Part shown: piece after piece, positions 14,935 through 23,772 of the stretch
Layout of the letters: each line of letters opens with the position of its first letter
Numbering within the stretch: position 1 is the stretch's first letter
Source of the DNA: Lentibacillus persicus
GTDB taxonomy: Bacteria > Bacillota > Bacilli > Bacillales > Amphibacillaceae
DNA: 64,000 nt
Assembly: GCF_900112705.1 (NCBI RefSeq)
Contig: NZ_FOMR01000003.1
Location: forward strand, 124,001 to 188,000
Direction of reading: 5' to 3'
Position numbers and translations under genes: made by a program
Notes under the pieces: model-generated
What the model was told of the DNA's origin: nothing
Database searches by the model: none
What the model saw: only the letters and a program-made list of their open reading frames with translations

Positions 14935-15918
14935 TTAATAGGGTTGCCACTTGACCTTTCTCGCCTCGTTAAACCGTCTATTTACACTGTCCCAGCAGAC
15001 GATGTTCCACCACGCCTTGATGTAGTCTTTACGATTATTATAATACTGTAAATAATACGCATGCTCCCAGACATCAAGGACGAGCAGCGGGATGACATCC
15101 TGCTGGGAAAGGTTTTGATGCTTCTCAGCCTGCAGGATTTCGGTCCGGTGTGAGCGCGGTGACCAGACGAGCAAAGCCCAGCCCACACCCTGGACATTTT
15201 CGGCTGCTTTGGAGAAATGCGCTTTAAACTGGTTGAAATTGCCAAATGTGCGCTGAATTTCTTTTGCAATTTCGCCTCCGGGTTTCCCGCCGCCGTTCGG
15301 ACTCATATTTTCCCAGAAAATCGTGTGCAGGTAGTGTCCAGCACCATTGAATGCTGCTTCGCCTTCCCAATGGCGGATCAGTGAAAAATCACCGGTTTCA
15401 CGCGCTTTCTGCATTTCTTTTTCAGCCTTGTTCAAGCCGTCCACATAGCTTTGGTGATGTTTGGCGTGATGCAGCCGCATGATTTCCTCACTGATATGCG
15501 GTTCCAGCGCATTATAGTCATAAGGAAGCGGCGGCAGGGTGTGCCCGCCGATTGGGACAGTTGTTGTGGACTTCCGTTCCTCATCATCCGCATTTCGTTC
15601 ATTGTCTTCCAAAAGCTCCTCCGAACCGTTTTCCGCCATCAATTGAACAAGTTCACTTCTGAGCTGGTGTGCTTTTTCATTCAATAATTCCATTTCATCC
15701 GCCGTAATAGCTGTTTCCTCATCCTGCAGCAAGCGCTCACGGTACGCTTCTGCCATTTCGCCCAGTTCGCGAAAACGGAGTTGCCACGCACCCGTATCAA
15801 TCGTCGTATCAGATAGTTTATCTGAACGCGATTCTAATGAATCCATCATTCGGTCGCACTGGACCGTCCACTCGATTAAACCCTCCAACCAGTCCGCTTC
15901 TGCCAGTTGCATCGTCAT
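14935..15918 (-). CDS. iron/manganese superoxide dismutase with N-terminal extension
   Basis: A 327-residue protein. Residues about 118-327 are a complete Fe/Mn superoxide dismutase. Metal ligands appear to be His150 (in RLHHAKHH), His198 (GHYLHTIFWENM), Asp282 and His286 (DVWEHAYY). The first 115 residues form an extra, acidic helical domain with no signal peptide, as in the SodF/YojM-neighbour class of Bacillus enzymes. It would detoxify superoxide in the cytosol. GAGGAGGAC precedes the ATG by nine bases. Fe versus Mn use is not decided by what I can see. Confidence 0.88.
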   Translation of the reverse strand: MTMQLAEADWLEGLIEWTVQCDRMMDSLESRSDKLSDTTIDTGAWQLRFRELGEMAEAYRERLLQDEETAITADEMELLNEKAHQLRSELVQLMAENGSEELLEDNERNADDEERKSTTTVPIGGHTLPPLPYDYNALEPHISEEIMRLHHAKHHQSYVDGLNKAEKEMQKARETGDFSLIRHWEGEAAFNGAGHYLHTIFWENMSPNGGGKPGGEIAKEIQRTFGNFNQFKAHFSKAAENVQGVGWALLVWSPRSHRTEILQAEKHQNLSQQDVIPLLVLDVWEHAYYLQYYNNRKDYIKAWWNIVCWDSVNRRFNEARKVKWQPY

Positions 15919-16057
15919 AACAGAAAAGTCCTCCTCTATATAGGTGAAATACTTCCAATCTCAGCCTATGCCTAAGAACCTATTTTGGTAACTCCCTGTT
16001 GGGGAACCGGTCAGGAGGAAAGGCGAAAATCAATCCCGTTAGACAAACACGCCATAT

Positions 16058-16258
16058 CTATTCATTGGCATCCCAAAACAATTCATCCAACGTTTTGGAT
16101 AATGCTTTGCAAATCGATTTGCATAAACTGAGCGTTGGATTGTATTTGCCGAGTTCAATCAATCCAATCGTTTGCCTGGAGACGCCAACCTGTTTCGCCA
16201 ATTCTTCTTGCGATAGATCATGCTCTGCTCTGGCCATTTTTAGCTTAATGTTTTTCAT
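16058..16258 (-). CDS. small XRE-family repressor
   Basis: A 66-residue protein that is almost only a helix-turn-helix (LSQEELAKQVGVSRQTIGLIELGKY...), of the YdzF/YozG-like type that accompanies small membrane proteins in Bacillus. It overlaps the 3' end of the membrane-protein gene before it by 14 bases. A GTG three codons earlier (16267) is better spaced from AGGAGG (six bases), so translation may start there instead. It probably represses its own operon through the palindrome at 16833-16860. Confidence 0.8.
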   Translation of the reverse strand: MKNIKLKMARAEHDLSQEELAKQVGVSRQTIGLIELGKYNPTLSLCKSICKALSKTLDELFWDANE

Positions 16259-16781
16259 CGTCGTCACCAGCTTCCTCCTGTTCACTCAACTGTTTAGCGA
16301 CGGCCTTATCGCTCTTCCTTTTCATGATTGTAAAACTAATGGTCGACACCAGCACAAAAAACGGAATGTAGATCAGGAAAGACACAAAGAAAACCAGAAG
16401 AAATGTATAAACACTGTCTATACCGCCATTTCCATATAGAATTGCGCTGCGGAGGCCGAAGTAACACGCCAGCACGACGCCAATACCCATTCCTATGAGA
16501 AGGTTTTTCTTCTCCTTGGACATGCTGTTCGTTCGATCATGCATCTCCACTTCATCGGAAAAAATCCCCAATGTTGCAGACCGGTATGAATGATAAACGC
16601 CGCCTGCAATAATAATAATCCACTCAGTCAAAACATTATCAAGACGGACTCCGTGCATATAAAGCTTAACTCCCACAGAGACAAGGCAAATCGCCATAAC
16701 AAGAATGTAAATTTCCCGATAAATTTTATTTTCGATTATAGTGATGCGCTCGTCTTTTGTATTCCGTTTACGGTAAAACAT
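16245..16781 (-). CDS. DUF6773-like four-helix membrane protein
   Basis: About 178 residues with four predicted helices (near 25-43, 52-68, 93-113 and 122-150) and charged ends. The N-terminal pattern (MFYRKRNTKDERI...) and the link to a tiny XRE regulator match the DUF6773 membrane proteins of Firmicutes, of unknown function. The start is ATG 16781, eight bases after GGAGG; a slightly longer frame begins at 16796 without a site. It forms a two-gene operon with the downstream XRE gene. Confidence 0.75.
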   Translation of the reverse strand: MFYRKRNTKDERITIIENKIYREIYILVMAICLVSVGVKLYMHGVRLDNVLTEWIIIIAGGVYHSYRSATLGIFSDEVEMHDRTNSMSKEKKNLLIGMGIGVVLACYFGLRSAILYGNGGIDSVYTFLLVFFVSFLIYIPFFVLVSTISFTIMKRKSDKAVAKQLSEQEEAGDDDEKH

Positions 16782-16813
16782 CTCTATCGCCTCCACACAT
16801 TATCTTAGCTTTA

Positions 16814-16860
16814 ATTATATGCAAATGGGTGTCTTTTTGCAATATATATTTTGCAAAAGG
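16814..16860 (-). promoter_or_regulatory. promoter with operator over the -35 box (XRE/DUF6773 operon)
   Basis: On the minus strand TTGCAA (16842..16837), 17 bases and TATAAT (16819..16814) form a good promoter. The -35 box is one arm of a near-perfect palindrome, CTTTTTGCAA (16833-16842) facing TTGCAAAAGG (16851-16860). A protein bound here would block RNA polymerase. Autorepression by the XRE protein is the likely reading. Confidence 0.65.
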
Positions 16861-16940
16861 ATTAATAAATAATACAAAGTGCTAAAATTACATCGTTCAA
16901 CTATCACTTTTAAACGTGAGAGTATAATCCATGAAGAACA

Positions 16941-16970
16941 CTGCACAAACGGCGCTTGATGCTGTATAAT
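16941..16970 (+). promoter_or_regulatory. candidate promoter of the YdjM-like gene
   Basis: A consensus TATAAT (16965-16970) lies 34 bases before the ATG. The -35 candidate CTGCAC at 16941-16946 is weak and 18 bases away. Confidence 0.4.
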
Positions 16971-17003
16971 AGCGGTGTTAACTAGCTTTAGAGGAGAATT
17001 GAT

Positions 17004-17630
17004 ATGGATGGAAAAATCCACGCAGTCCTCGGTGCCGGAACGGGGGTTGCTGTTGCTCAGACTATCGGTATGGAGCCGGTGGACACAGCTATATTAATGA
17101 GTGCGGGAGTAATTGCCGGTTTAGTGCCCGATCTCGATACCGCCGGAAAATTGGCGAACAAAATCTCACTATCCCATAAAATGATTCAGGGGTTTGTACG
17201 CACTGTCGGTATTCTGGCAGGGGCTTATGCGTGGTTTGGTTTAGAAGGCTATGCAATGTACGTCGGCCTCGCACTTGGTATCTTCCTGTTAGTGATTGCA
17301 CCTAAGTTTTCCCAAAAATTGATGCTGCTCATAAGCGGGGTGGCTATTATCGCGGCGGGTGTGGCCTTGACGGAAGTCTGGGTGTGGTTGTCGGGCATTT
17401 ATGTAGCTGCTGCGGCACTGGTTGGTCACCGAAGTTACACCCATTCAATCGCAGGCCTGTTATTTTTTGCTGTCATTGCGTTCTATATCAATGAACGATT
17501 TGCGTTGGAGGGATTGTTTTGGGCGCTGGTATTGGGGTATGCGAGTCACTTGCTTGCTGATATGCGACTGGTCCCGGGGAATAAGCGCGGCATTAAGCTC
17601 TTTTTGCCATTCAGCCAAAAACTGATTTAA
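17004..17630 (+). CDS. YdjM-like putative membrane-bound metal-dependent hydrolase
   Basis: A 208-residue membrane protein of the LexA-regulated YdjM/DUF457 family. Conserved His and Asp residues sit in KIHAVLG (residue 5), LVPDLDTAG (about 44), GHRSYTHS (about 142) and SHLLADM, which together suggest a metal site at the membrane face. Six or so hydrophobic helices lie between these motifs. The biochemical activity of this family is not established. GAGGAGAATTGAT precedes the ATG. It converges with the RNase H-like gene, leaving only 14 bases between the two stops. Confidence 0.82.
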   Translation: MDGKIHAVLGAGTGVAVAQTIGMEPVDTAILMSAGVIAGLVPDLDTAGKLANKISLSHKMIQGFVRTVGILAGAYAWFGLEGYAMYVGLALGIFLLVIAPKFSQKLMLLISGVAIIAAGVALTEVWVWLSGIYVAAAALVGHRSYTHSIAGLLFFAVIAFYINERFALEGLFWALVLGYASHLLADMRLVPGNKRGIKLFLPFSQKLI

Positions 17631-17644
17631 CTATTACGAACCCT

Positions 17645-18037
17645 CTATTCATTCATCAAGATGGCCTGTCTGGCAAGCTGGTCTGCGTTCGAGTTCTGCT
17701 TATCCGGTATCCATTTAATAAAAAAGTAAGGAAAACTGTCTGCTTTTCCTTCAATAGCAGACAGCAATGGTTTATATGCCCGGTTCTTCGTAAAGCCGCT
17801 GTCGACCGCATCAACAACGAGCCTTGAATCTGAACGGAATGATAAAATTTCGCCTGAAAAATGGTTCATGCAGATATCGAGAGCTTTTAGAACCGCGTGA
17901 AACTCGGCCTCATGGTTGGACATGACGCCGAGCGGGAATGAAAACTGTTTTATTTGCCCGTAAGCCTTAATGTAAACGCCAGCGCCACTCGGGCCCGGGT
18001 TGCCGCTGGATGCTCCATCTGTATAAACTTCAATCAA
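17645..18037 (-). CDS. RNase H-like protein (YpeP/YpdQ type)
   Basis: A 130-residue RNase H fold. It opens with IEVYTDGASSGNPGPSG, the first catalytic Asp of type I RNase H, then has HEAEFHAVLKAL (Glu), FRSDSRLVV (Asp) and IKWIPDKQNSNADQLARQA with the final Asp. The family degrades RNA in RNA-DNA hybrids, although the B. subtilis homologue is reported as weak or inactive. I set the start at TTG 18037, nine bases after AAAGGAG. The frame extends upstream to 18268 but that part overlaps the previous gene and is not conserved-looking. Confidence 0.82.
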   Translation of the reverse strand: MIEVYTDGASSGNPGPSGAGVYIKAYGQIKQFSFPLGVMSNHEAEFHAVLKALDICMNHFSGEILSFRSDSRLVVDAVDSGFTKNRAYKPLLSAIEGKADSFPYFFIKWIPDKQNSNADQLARQAILMNE

Positions 18038-18065
18038 GGACAGCCGCTCCTTTCTGACAGCAGAA

Positions 18066-19205
18066 TCACTTATCCTCACTCTCATCTTTTCCATAATAAT
18101 CCATTTGTTCATAACGTTGCTGCTGGCGGTAGCCATACATAATATTCCGGACTTTTTCGTCACTTTCAAGACCGGAACCAATCGCACCGGCAACCGTTGC
18201 AACGGAGGTCGCAAGCCAGCCCAGTTGAAAGAAGTGACGAATGGAGACTTCACCAGATTCGAGACCAACTAATTGACCATAAATATCCGGCGGGACAATA
18301 AAGGCAACCGCAAGCAAAAACATTATGAATAACAGGAAATAATAGACACCAATCGCTATAGCAAGCGTCATTACAGTGGTTGTGTTGTACAGCAAGCGAA
18401 GTTTTCGATGACTTTTTTCACTGGGTTTTTCCCATAAATTATGTGCAATTGTTATCCATATTATCATAGCTGAAACTGCTGCTGTTGTCATAATTATAAA
18501 ACGCGGCCACTCATAAGCCGCACTGAGACGCCAAAGTGTTGGAAAAATAAGACCATATGATCCGGTTGCAAAAGCAATGGCCATCACGTTCCTGAATGAT
18601 GGAATAATGCTCCAGGGCTTGTTCGCATGGGTCATGCCAAGTAACAGCTTAAGCCGTCCGTACAGTCTTGGTCTGAGAATAAAACGGACATCTGACTTTT
18701 CAATTCCATCCGGCGGCGTTATTTTACGGACGGGTGAATAAAGAAAACGCCGTCTTAATAGATTTTCGTTACTCGTGTCTTTGTTGCTTCCAATATCTTT
18801 ACCGTTCACCCTGTAGTATAACTCGCCAACAACCTGAATAATCGCCAATTTAATCCTGTTCTTCATCGGTGGAAACCCAAAAGACGGCACAGATATTTGA
18901 GCAACGCCTTGTTTGTCATTTACATCTGCCAGTACCACTCCTCTTTTGGAGAAAATGGGCAAATCTGTAAGACATACGACATAATCCCATTCGTTGGGTT
19001 CTTTAATGGCCTCAGCCCGCTCAATCAGTTGATCGACATTTTCAGCAGCGCCGGTCAGCGGATCAGGGTAGACATGAGCTTTCCAATCGACGTCGTCATC
19101 AATGTTTTCACTAAAGGCTTCAGTAAGACCATCGATCAATTTATAAGCAATTTCTTCCGGCAGCTCAGGAGCCGGGACGACGCCGACCGTAATAGACTTT
19201 TCCAA
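18066..19205 (-). CDS. large soluble-plus-membrane protein, unknown function
   Basis: A 379-residue protein. The first 200 residues are soluble, starting EKSITVGVVPAPELPEEIA with a later WDYVVCLTDLP segment. About six membrane helices follow (about 210-350) and then a charged tyrosine-rich tail. Homologues in Bacillaceae are sometimes labelled 5,10-methylene-tetrahydrofolate dehydrogenase, but I see no folate-enzyme motif and would not transfer that name. The start is TTG 19205, six bases after GGGGGG; an ATG at 19271 has no site. The stop is 28 bases before the RNase H-like start, so both may share a transcript. Confidence 0.65.
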   Translation of the reverse strand: MEKSITVGVVPAPELPEEIAYKLIDGLTEAFSENIDDDVDWKAHVYPDPLTGAAENVDQLIERAEAIKEPNEWDYVVCLTDLPIFSKRGVVLADVNDKQGVAQISVPSFGFPPMKNRIKLAIIQVVGELYYRVNGKDIGSNKDTSNENLLRRRFLYSPVRKITPPDGIEKSDVRFILRPRLYGRLKLLLGMTHANKPWSIIPSFRNVMAIAFATGSYGLIFPTLWRLSAAYEWPRFIIMTTAAVSAMIIWITIAHNLWEKPSEKSHRKLRLLYNTTTVMTLAIAIGVYYFLLFIMFLLAVAFIVPPDIYGQLVGLESGEVSIRHFFQLGWLATSVATVAGAIGSGLESDEKVRNIMYGYRQQQRYEQMDYYGKDESEDK

Positions 19206-19392
19206 ACCGATCCCCCCTTTATAAGTTCTTATTCGCATAATGTTTTCCCAGTATACATTGCCATACCCCATTTCATATTATTGAAAACAGATTGAAATTG
19301 CGGTACGATTCATACAGCCGTATTTGTTAAATTTTAAATTTATAGAATAATAATGAATATATAATCCGGAGCACTCCGAAGAAGGTGGGACC

Positions 19393-20934
19393 ATGAACCT
19401 AACTTATTTCTTGTTTTTTCTGTGCATCATTGTGTGCACGTTGATTATTACATATTGGGCCGCGAAGCAAAGTAAAACGACGAATCAGTTTTATGTGGCT
19501 GCAGGGAGTTTGACAGGGATTCAAAACGGTATGGCCATTGCCGGAGATTATATCAGCGCGGCGTCCTTCCTTGGGATTATCGGAACGATCGCCATCAGCG
19601 GTTATGACGGGTTTCTTTATGCGATTGGGTTTTTGGTTTCTTATTTAATTGTATTATTTTTTATTGCTGAACCGGTGCATCGCTTAGGCAAATATTCGCT
19701 GGGAGATGTGGTCTGTTCGCGCTTCCCGGGCAACCGCATGCGCTGGACGATGGCGATTGCGGCATTGATTATTTCCATTTTATACATGATTCCACAGCTG
19801 GTTGCTGCCGGCCTGTTGCTGCGGCTGCTTTTAAATATCGATTATTCAACATCTGTCCTGGTTATCGGGAGTCTGATGACCATCTATGTCGTGTTTGGCG
19901 GCATGTTTGCCACATCCTGGGTGCAAATTGTAAAAACAGTCGTTCTCATGTCAGGGACGTTTCTATTAATGCTCATTGTGTTTGCGCGATTTGACTGGAA
20001 TGTAGCGGCGCTGATTGCCGATGTGAAAACCGGCACCCCGCTCGGTGAACAGTTTTTCCTGCCGGGCAATCTTTATGATGACCCGCTTGAAAGTATATCG
20101 TTGCATCTTGCTTTAATTCTTGGAACGGCGGGGCTGCCGCACATTTTAATACGGTTCTTTACGGTGCGCAACACACACGAAGTGCGCAAGTCGCTCTTGA
20201 CTGCCAGCTGGATTATCGGCGCATTTTATATTACCGCACTTATTCTTGGTCTTGGGACTGTGGCGCTGATTGGCTACGAGCAATTAGCCGGGGTTGATCC
20301 AACCGGGAATCTTGCTGCACCGCTTCTGGCAGAAGAATTGGGCGGTGACTTCCTGATGGCTTTTATCGCCGCGATTGCCTTTACAACGATTATTGCTGTT
20401 GTTGCCGGTCTGGTTATTTCAGCAACAACCGCTTTTTCACATGATGTCTATTTTCATATTATTAAAAAGGGCCGGACATCTGAAAAAAACCAGATACGTT
20501 CAGCTCAATGGACAGCTTTTGTTGTTGGACTTATCTCCACATTATTTGCATTGGGACTCGAGAATATTAATGTAACGTTTTTGGTTTCATTAACGTTCAT
20601 TGTAGCAGCATCCAGCAATCTGCCGGTCATTCTGTTTACGATTTATTGGAAACGCTTCACTGAAAAAGGAGCGATAACGGGAATGGCAAGTGGACTGTTA
20701 GCCTCACTGGTGCTGCTCTTACTTGGGCCGCACATTATGAATCCGGTCAGCGGCTGGATCGCACATGAGCCGTTTTTGCCTTTAGCTAATCCCGGTATTA
20801 TTGCTATTCCGATCGGGTTTTTGGGAGCGGTTGTTGGCTCACTTTTAACACAGTCAACAATCCAAAGCTATGCGGAATTCCGGCGGTTTTTCATCAAGTC
20901 ACAGACCGGGATTGAAACGAGGGACAGCAGTTGA
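19393..20934 (+). CDS. sodium:solute symporter, ActP/YwcA-like (first copy)
   Basis: A 513-residue SSS-family carrier with 13 predicted helices. It has the signature AIAGDYISAASFLG near residue 53 and GTAGLPHILIRFFTV around 240, matching acetate/pyruvate-type cation symporters (ActP, MctC, YwcA). It would import a small monocarboxylate with Na+. GAAGGTGG precedes the ATG. The stop overlaps the LytS-like kinase start by one base (TGATG), so carrier and sensor are co-translated; the carrier may feed or modulate the sensor. It lacks the DUF485 partner that accompanies the second copy. Confidence 0.88.
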   Translation: MNLTYFLFFLCIIVCTLIITYWAAKQSKTTNQFYVAAGSLTGIQNGMAIAGDYISAASFLGIIGTIAISGYDGFLYAIGFLVSYLIVLFFIAEPVHRLGKYSLGDVVCSRFPGNRMRWTMAIAALIISILYMIPQLVAAGLLLRLLLNIDYSTSVLVIGSLMTIYVVFGGMFATSWVQIVKTVVLMSGTFLLMLIVFARFDWNVAALIADVKTGTPLGEQFFLPGNLYDDPLESISLHLALILGTAGLPHILIRFFTVRNTHEVRKSLLTASWIIGAFYITALILGLGTVALIGYEQLAGVDPTGNLAAPLLAEELGGDFLMAFIAAIAFTTIIAVVAGLVISATTAFSHDVYFHIIKKGRTSEKNQIRSAQWTAFVVGLISTLFALGLENINVTFLVSLTFIVAASSNLPVILFTIYWKRFTEKGAITGMASGLLASLVLLLLGPHIMNPVSGWIAHEPFLPLANPGIIAIPIGFLGAVVGSLLTQSTIQSYAEFRRFFIKSQTGIETRDSS

Positions 20935-22682
20935 TGAAAGATTTGACACTGATTTTGTTTGAACGACTTGGTCTATTGCTGCTTATCGCCTTTGTTTTGA
21001 CACGTACCCGTGGTTTCAGGTCGCTCCTTGACCGTGAATTCAGCAAGAAAATGCTTATCGTTCACGCCTTTGTTTTTGGCCTTTTTGGGATTGCCGGCAC
21101 TATTACAGGCATTGTAATTGAAGATGGCATGGTTACGGGTGGGAATTTCGTACTGACACCCGTAGGTGATAATCAAATGGTCGCCAGCTTAAGCCTTGTC
21201 CCAATTGTAATTGCCGGCCTGCTGGGCGGACCTGTGGTTGGATTTGGAGCGGGCATAATTGCCGGTCTTCACCTGTTTTTCCTCTGTGGCTTAGGGGTTG
21301 CTGCGAACAGCCTCGTCAATCCGATAACAGGGCTATTGGCAGGATGGACAACACACTTTTTCTCAAATGAACGGGTCATTGCACCAATGAAAGCACTTTT
21401 TATCGGTGTGTTCCCGCCTGTATTGCAGATGCACATGCTGCTGATTGCTGAGCCGGACTCTGAAGAGATGATCACAATCGTGAATACAATCGGTTTGCCT
21501 TTAGTATTATCAAACAGTATATCCATCGCCATTTTTACAGCGATGGTCGGCATTGTGCTTAAAGAGCAGGAAAACGAAGCAGCGCTTGCTACGAGACAAG
21601 CATTCACAATCGCCGAAGAGGCACTGCCATTTTTACGCAAGCGCAACGCCCCGCGTGAGATGGCAGCAGGCATTGCCGACTTGCTCTACGACCGGCTCGA
21701 TCTTGCTGCAGTCGCTGTCACCGATGGACGTAAGGTGCTGGCACATAAAGGACGGGGGGCTGATCACCATCAGGAAGGCGACGAAATCATTACGTCGCTG
21801 TCCTACCAGGCACTTGAATCGCGCCAGATGCAGGTTGCCTATTCACCGGACCAAATCCAATGCCGTTATAAAAATTGTCCGTTTGAAGCAGCGATTTTTA
21901 TACCAATTATTGACTCTCAGGAAGCGACCGGTCTTATTAAGTTTTACTTTGAAAAAGCTCAGCACATTGGCCCGGTTGAACGTGTTCTCGCCAAGGGGCT
22001 CGGACAGCTGATCACTAATCAGCTGGACACGATTGCCACCGAAGAATTAAAAAAGCATATACGTGATGCCGAACTGAGAAATTTACAGGCGCAAATTAAC
22101 CCGCATTTTCTGTTCAATACGCTTCATATGATTGCAGCCCTTTTCCGAAAAGATGCCGAAAAGGCACGGCACATCACGGTGAACCTGGCACATTACATGC
22201 GTTTTAATATCGGTTTGGTGAAGGATTCACTCGTTCCACTGGAAAAGGAATACCAGCACGTTAAGGCATATGTTGAAATCATTCAGGCCCGTTTTTCAAG
22301 TCAGATGACAATTCACTTCAAAGCTCCTGACGATATGTTACAGGCAAAGATTCCGCCATCAACAATTCAGCCGCTGGTGGAAAACAGTATTAAACACGGT
22401 CTAAAAAATGTCACCAGCGGCGGTGAAGTAACTGTGCTCATTGAAGATGAAGGCAGCACGATAAAAATTGCAGTGAGTGACAATGGTGCCGGCTTTCCGG
22501 AAGAATTGCTCGAGGAAGCGGGTAAGACATCAATGACGAACAGACAGAGCAGCGGTGCCGGGTTGTATAATGTGAACCAGCGCCTGATCAGTTTAATCGG
22601 CGAATCCGCCCGCCTCCATATAAGCAACTTGCCCGAAAGCGGAAGCGAAGTATACTTTACAATACCACGACAGGAGTATTAA
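20934..22682 (+). CDS. LytS/YpdA-type sensor histidine kinase
   Basis: A 582-residue membrane sensor. Residues about 1-200 are the 5TM-5TMR_LYT receptor, 220-360 a GAF-like domain with a CRYKNCPFE cysteine pair, then a His_kinase domain with INPHFLFNTLHM and an ATPase domain (LVENSIKHGL, DNGAGFPEELL). LytS/YpdA/BtsS kinases sense extracellular pyruvate or related acids. ATG 20934 overlaps the symporter stop by one base; a TTG three bases earlier is also possible. Its partner regulator follows after an unusually long gap that contains a repeat remnant. Confidence 0.88.
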   Translation: MKDLTLILFERLGLLLLIAFVLTRTRGFRSLLDREFSKKMLIVHAFVFGLFGIAGTITGIVIEDGMVTGGNFVLTPVGDNQMVASLSLVPIVIAGLLGGPVVGFGAGIIAGLHLFFLCGLGVAANSLVNPITGLLAGWTTHFFSNERVIAPMKALFIGVFPPVLQMHMLLIAEPDSEEMITIVNTIGLPLVLSNSISIAIFTAMVGIVLKEQENEAALATRQAFTIAEEALPFLRKRNAPREMAAGIADLLYDRLDLAAVAVTDGRKVLAHKGRGADHHQEGDEIITSLSYQALESRQMQVAYSPDQIQCRYKNCPFEAAIFIPIIDSQEATGLIKFYFEKAQHIGPVERVLAKGLGQLITNQLDTIATEELKKHIRDAELRNLQAQINPHFLFNTLHMIAALFRKDAEKARHITVNLAHYMRFNIGLVKDSLVPLEKEYQHVKAYVEIIQARFSSQMTIHFKAPDDMLQAKIPPSTIQPLVENSIKHGLKNVTSGGEVTVLIEDEGSTIKIAVSDNGAGFPEELLEEAGKTSMTNRQSSGAGLYNVNQRLISLIGESARLHISNLPESGSEVYFTIPRQEY

Positions 22683-22696
22683 AGACCAGTCTATGA

Positions 22697-22741
22697 AACT
22701 TTGCAACACGACGAGCACCCACGTGTATTTCCGGAGCGGTG
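22697..22741. repeat. decayed fragment of the MITE-like element
   Basis: ACTTTGCAACACGACGAGCAC is nearly the complement of part of the 77-base segment unique to copy 2. After a short junction, GTATTTCCGGAGCGGTG matches the element interior (as at 42930). The rest has been deleted. It lies in the 146-base gap between lytS and lytT and explains why the gap is larger than usual. Confidence 0.7.
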
Positions 22742-22828
22742 GACAAGCACTGACTAGTTCGCTGTTTAAGGGTTTTGCGGTAATATCAACAATCATTTTA
22801 ATAGAGCTTTAAGAAGGAAGGTATGATG

Positions 22829-23587
22829 ATGAAAACAATACATGCCATGATTGCTGAAGATGAACAGCTGGCACGGGAAGACATGGTTTATTTACTGGAG
22901 AAAGAACGTGATATCGTGCTTTGCCCCAGCGCTGAAACGGGTCATCAGCTTGTTGAGTTATATGTGGCGCACGAACCGGACGTGATATTTCTCGATGTGC
23001 AAATGCCCGGAATGACTGGTGTGGACGCTGTAAAAGAAATTGTCGAAAAGGCCTATGCCCAGCCACCGCTGTTTGTGTTTACAACCGCTTATGATGATTA
23101 TGCCATGGATGCTTTTGAAATCGAAGCGGTCGATTACCTGCTGAAGCCGTATGATGACAGCCGTTTTCAAAAGACCATGCAGCGTATTCGAAAACAAATG
23201 GCACAATCTGGGACGGAACGGAACAAACAGATTGAAACACAATTCGGCCAGACCCCGGAAAAACTGCTTATTGATGATGGTGAACGCATGGTGGTCCTTT
23301 CACCGGATTCAATCTATTATGCAATGCCGTCCAACCGCATGTTGGAAATCCATACGCACGACGAAGTGATCGAAAGTCGGATGACATTGCAGGAACTTGA
23401 AGATAGACTGAAAGGATTCGCTTTTTTCAGGACGCACCGCAGCTATCTGGTTAATCTGGATTATGTCAAAGAGATTACCCCTTGGTTCAATGGCGCATAC
23501 AATCTTACCCTCAAGGACAAAAATCAAACAACACTACCGGTCAGTCGATCAGCACGCAAATTTTTGCTCGAGATGTTTAAAAATTAG
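22829..23587 (+). CDS. LytT-type response regulator (LytTR DNA-binding domain)
   Basis: A receiver domain (residues 1-120; phosphoacceptor Asp56 in VIFLDVQMPGMTG, Lys in YLLKPYD) is joined to a LytTR DNA-binding domain (about 145-250; FFRTHRSYLVNLDYV). It would be phosphorylated by the LytS-like kinase and activate promoters such as a monocarboxylate transporter gene. Three ATG codons follow one another; the third (22829) is best spaced from GGAAGG. No LytTR direct-repeat site could be assigned with certainty. Confidence 0.87.
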   Translation: MKTIHAMIAEDEQLAREDMVYLLEKERDIVLCPSAETGHQLVELYVAHEPDVIFLDVQMPGMTGVDAVKEIVEKAYAQPPLFVFTTAYDDYAMDAFEIEAVDYLLKPYDDSRFQKTMQRIRKQMAQSGTERNKQIETQFGQTPEKLLIDDGERMVVLSPDSIYYAMPSNRMLEIHTHDEVIESRMTLQELEDRLKGFAFFRTHRSYLVNLDYVKEITPWFNGAYNLTLKDKNQTTLPVSRSARKFLLEMFKN

Positions 23588-23670
23588 CCACTCACCTTTT
23601 AATTTTAACTTTTCAGACATGGCAAACTACATTTGGCACAAAAATTCCCTCAAACGCTCCGGTTATTGCT

Positions 23671-23694
23671 TATACTATATCGTAAGCGCTTACA
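23671..23694 (+). promoter_or_regulatory. acsA promoter region with CcpA cre site
   Basis: CGTAAGCGCTTACA (23681-23694) matches the catabolite-responsive element TGWAANCGNTNWCA at 13 of 14 positions. It lies just after a TATACT -10 candidate (23671-23676), where CcpA binding blocks transcription. This implies glucose repression of acsA, as in B. subtilis. The -35 is not clear. Confidence 0.75.
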
Positions 23695-23772
23695 GTTTAC
23701 GGAGGTGATTTCATTCGGCCAAACAAACTTGTTGGGCTGTTCGAATGAGAATGACAATTAATGTGAGGGGGA

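Noticed and set aside
18066-19205. Methylene-tetrahydrofolate dehydrogenase function
   Set aside because: Homologues carry this label, but the protein has several membrane helices and no FolD motifs.
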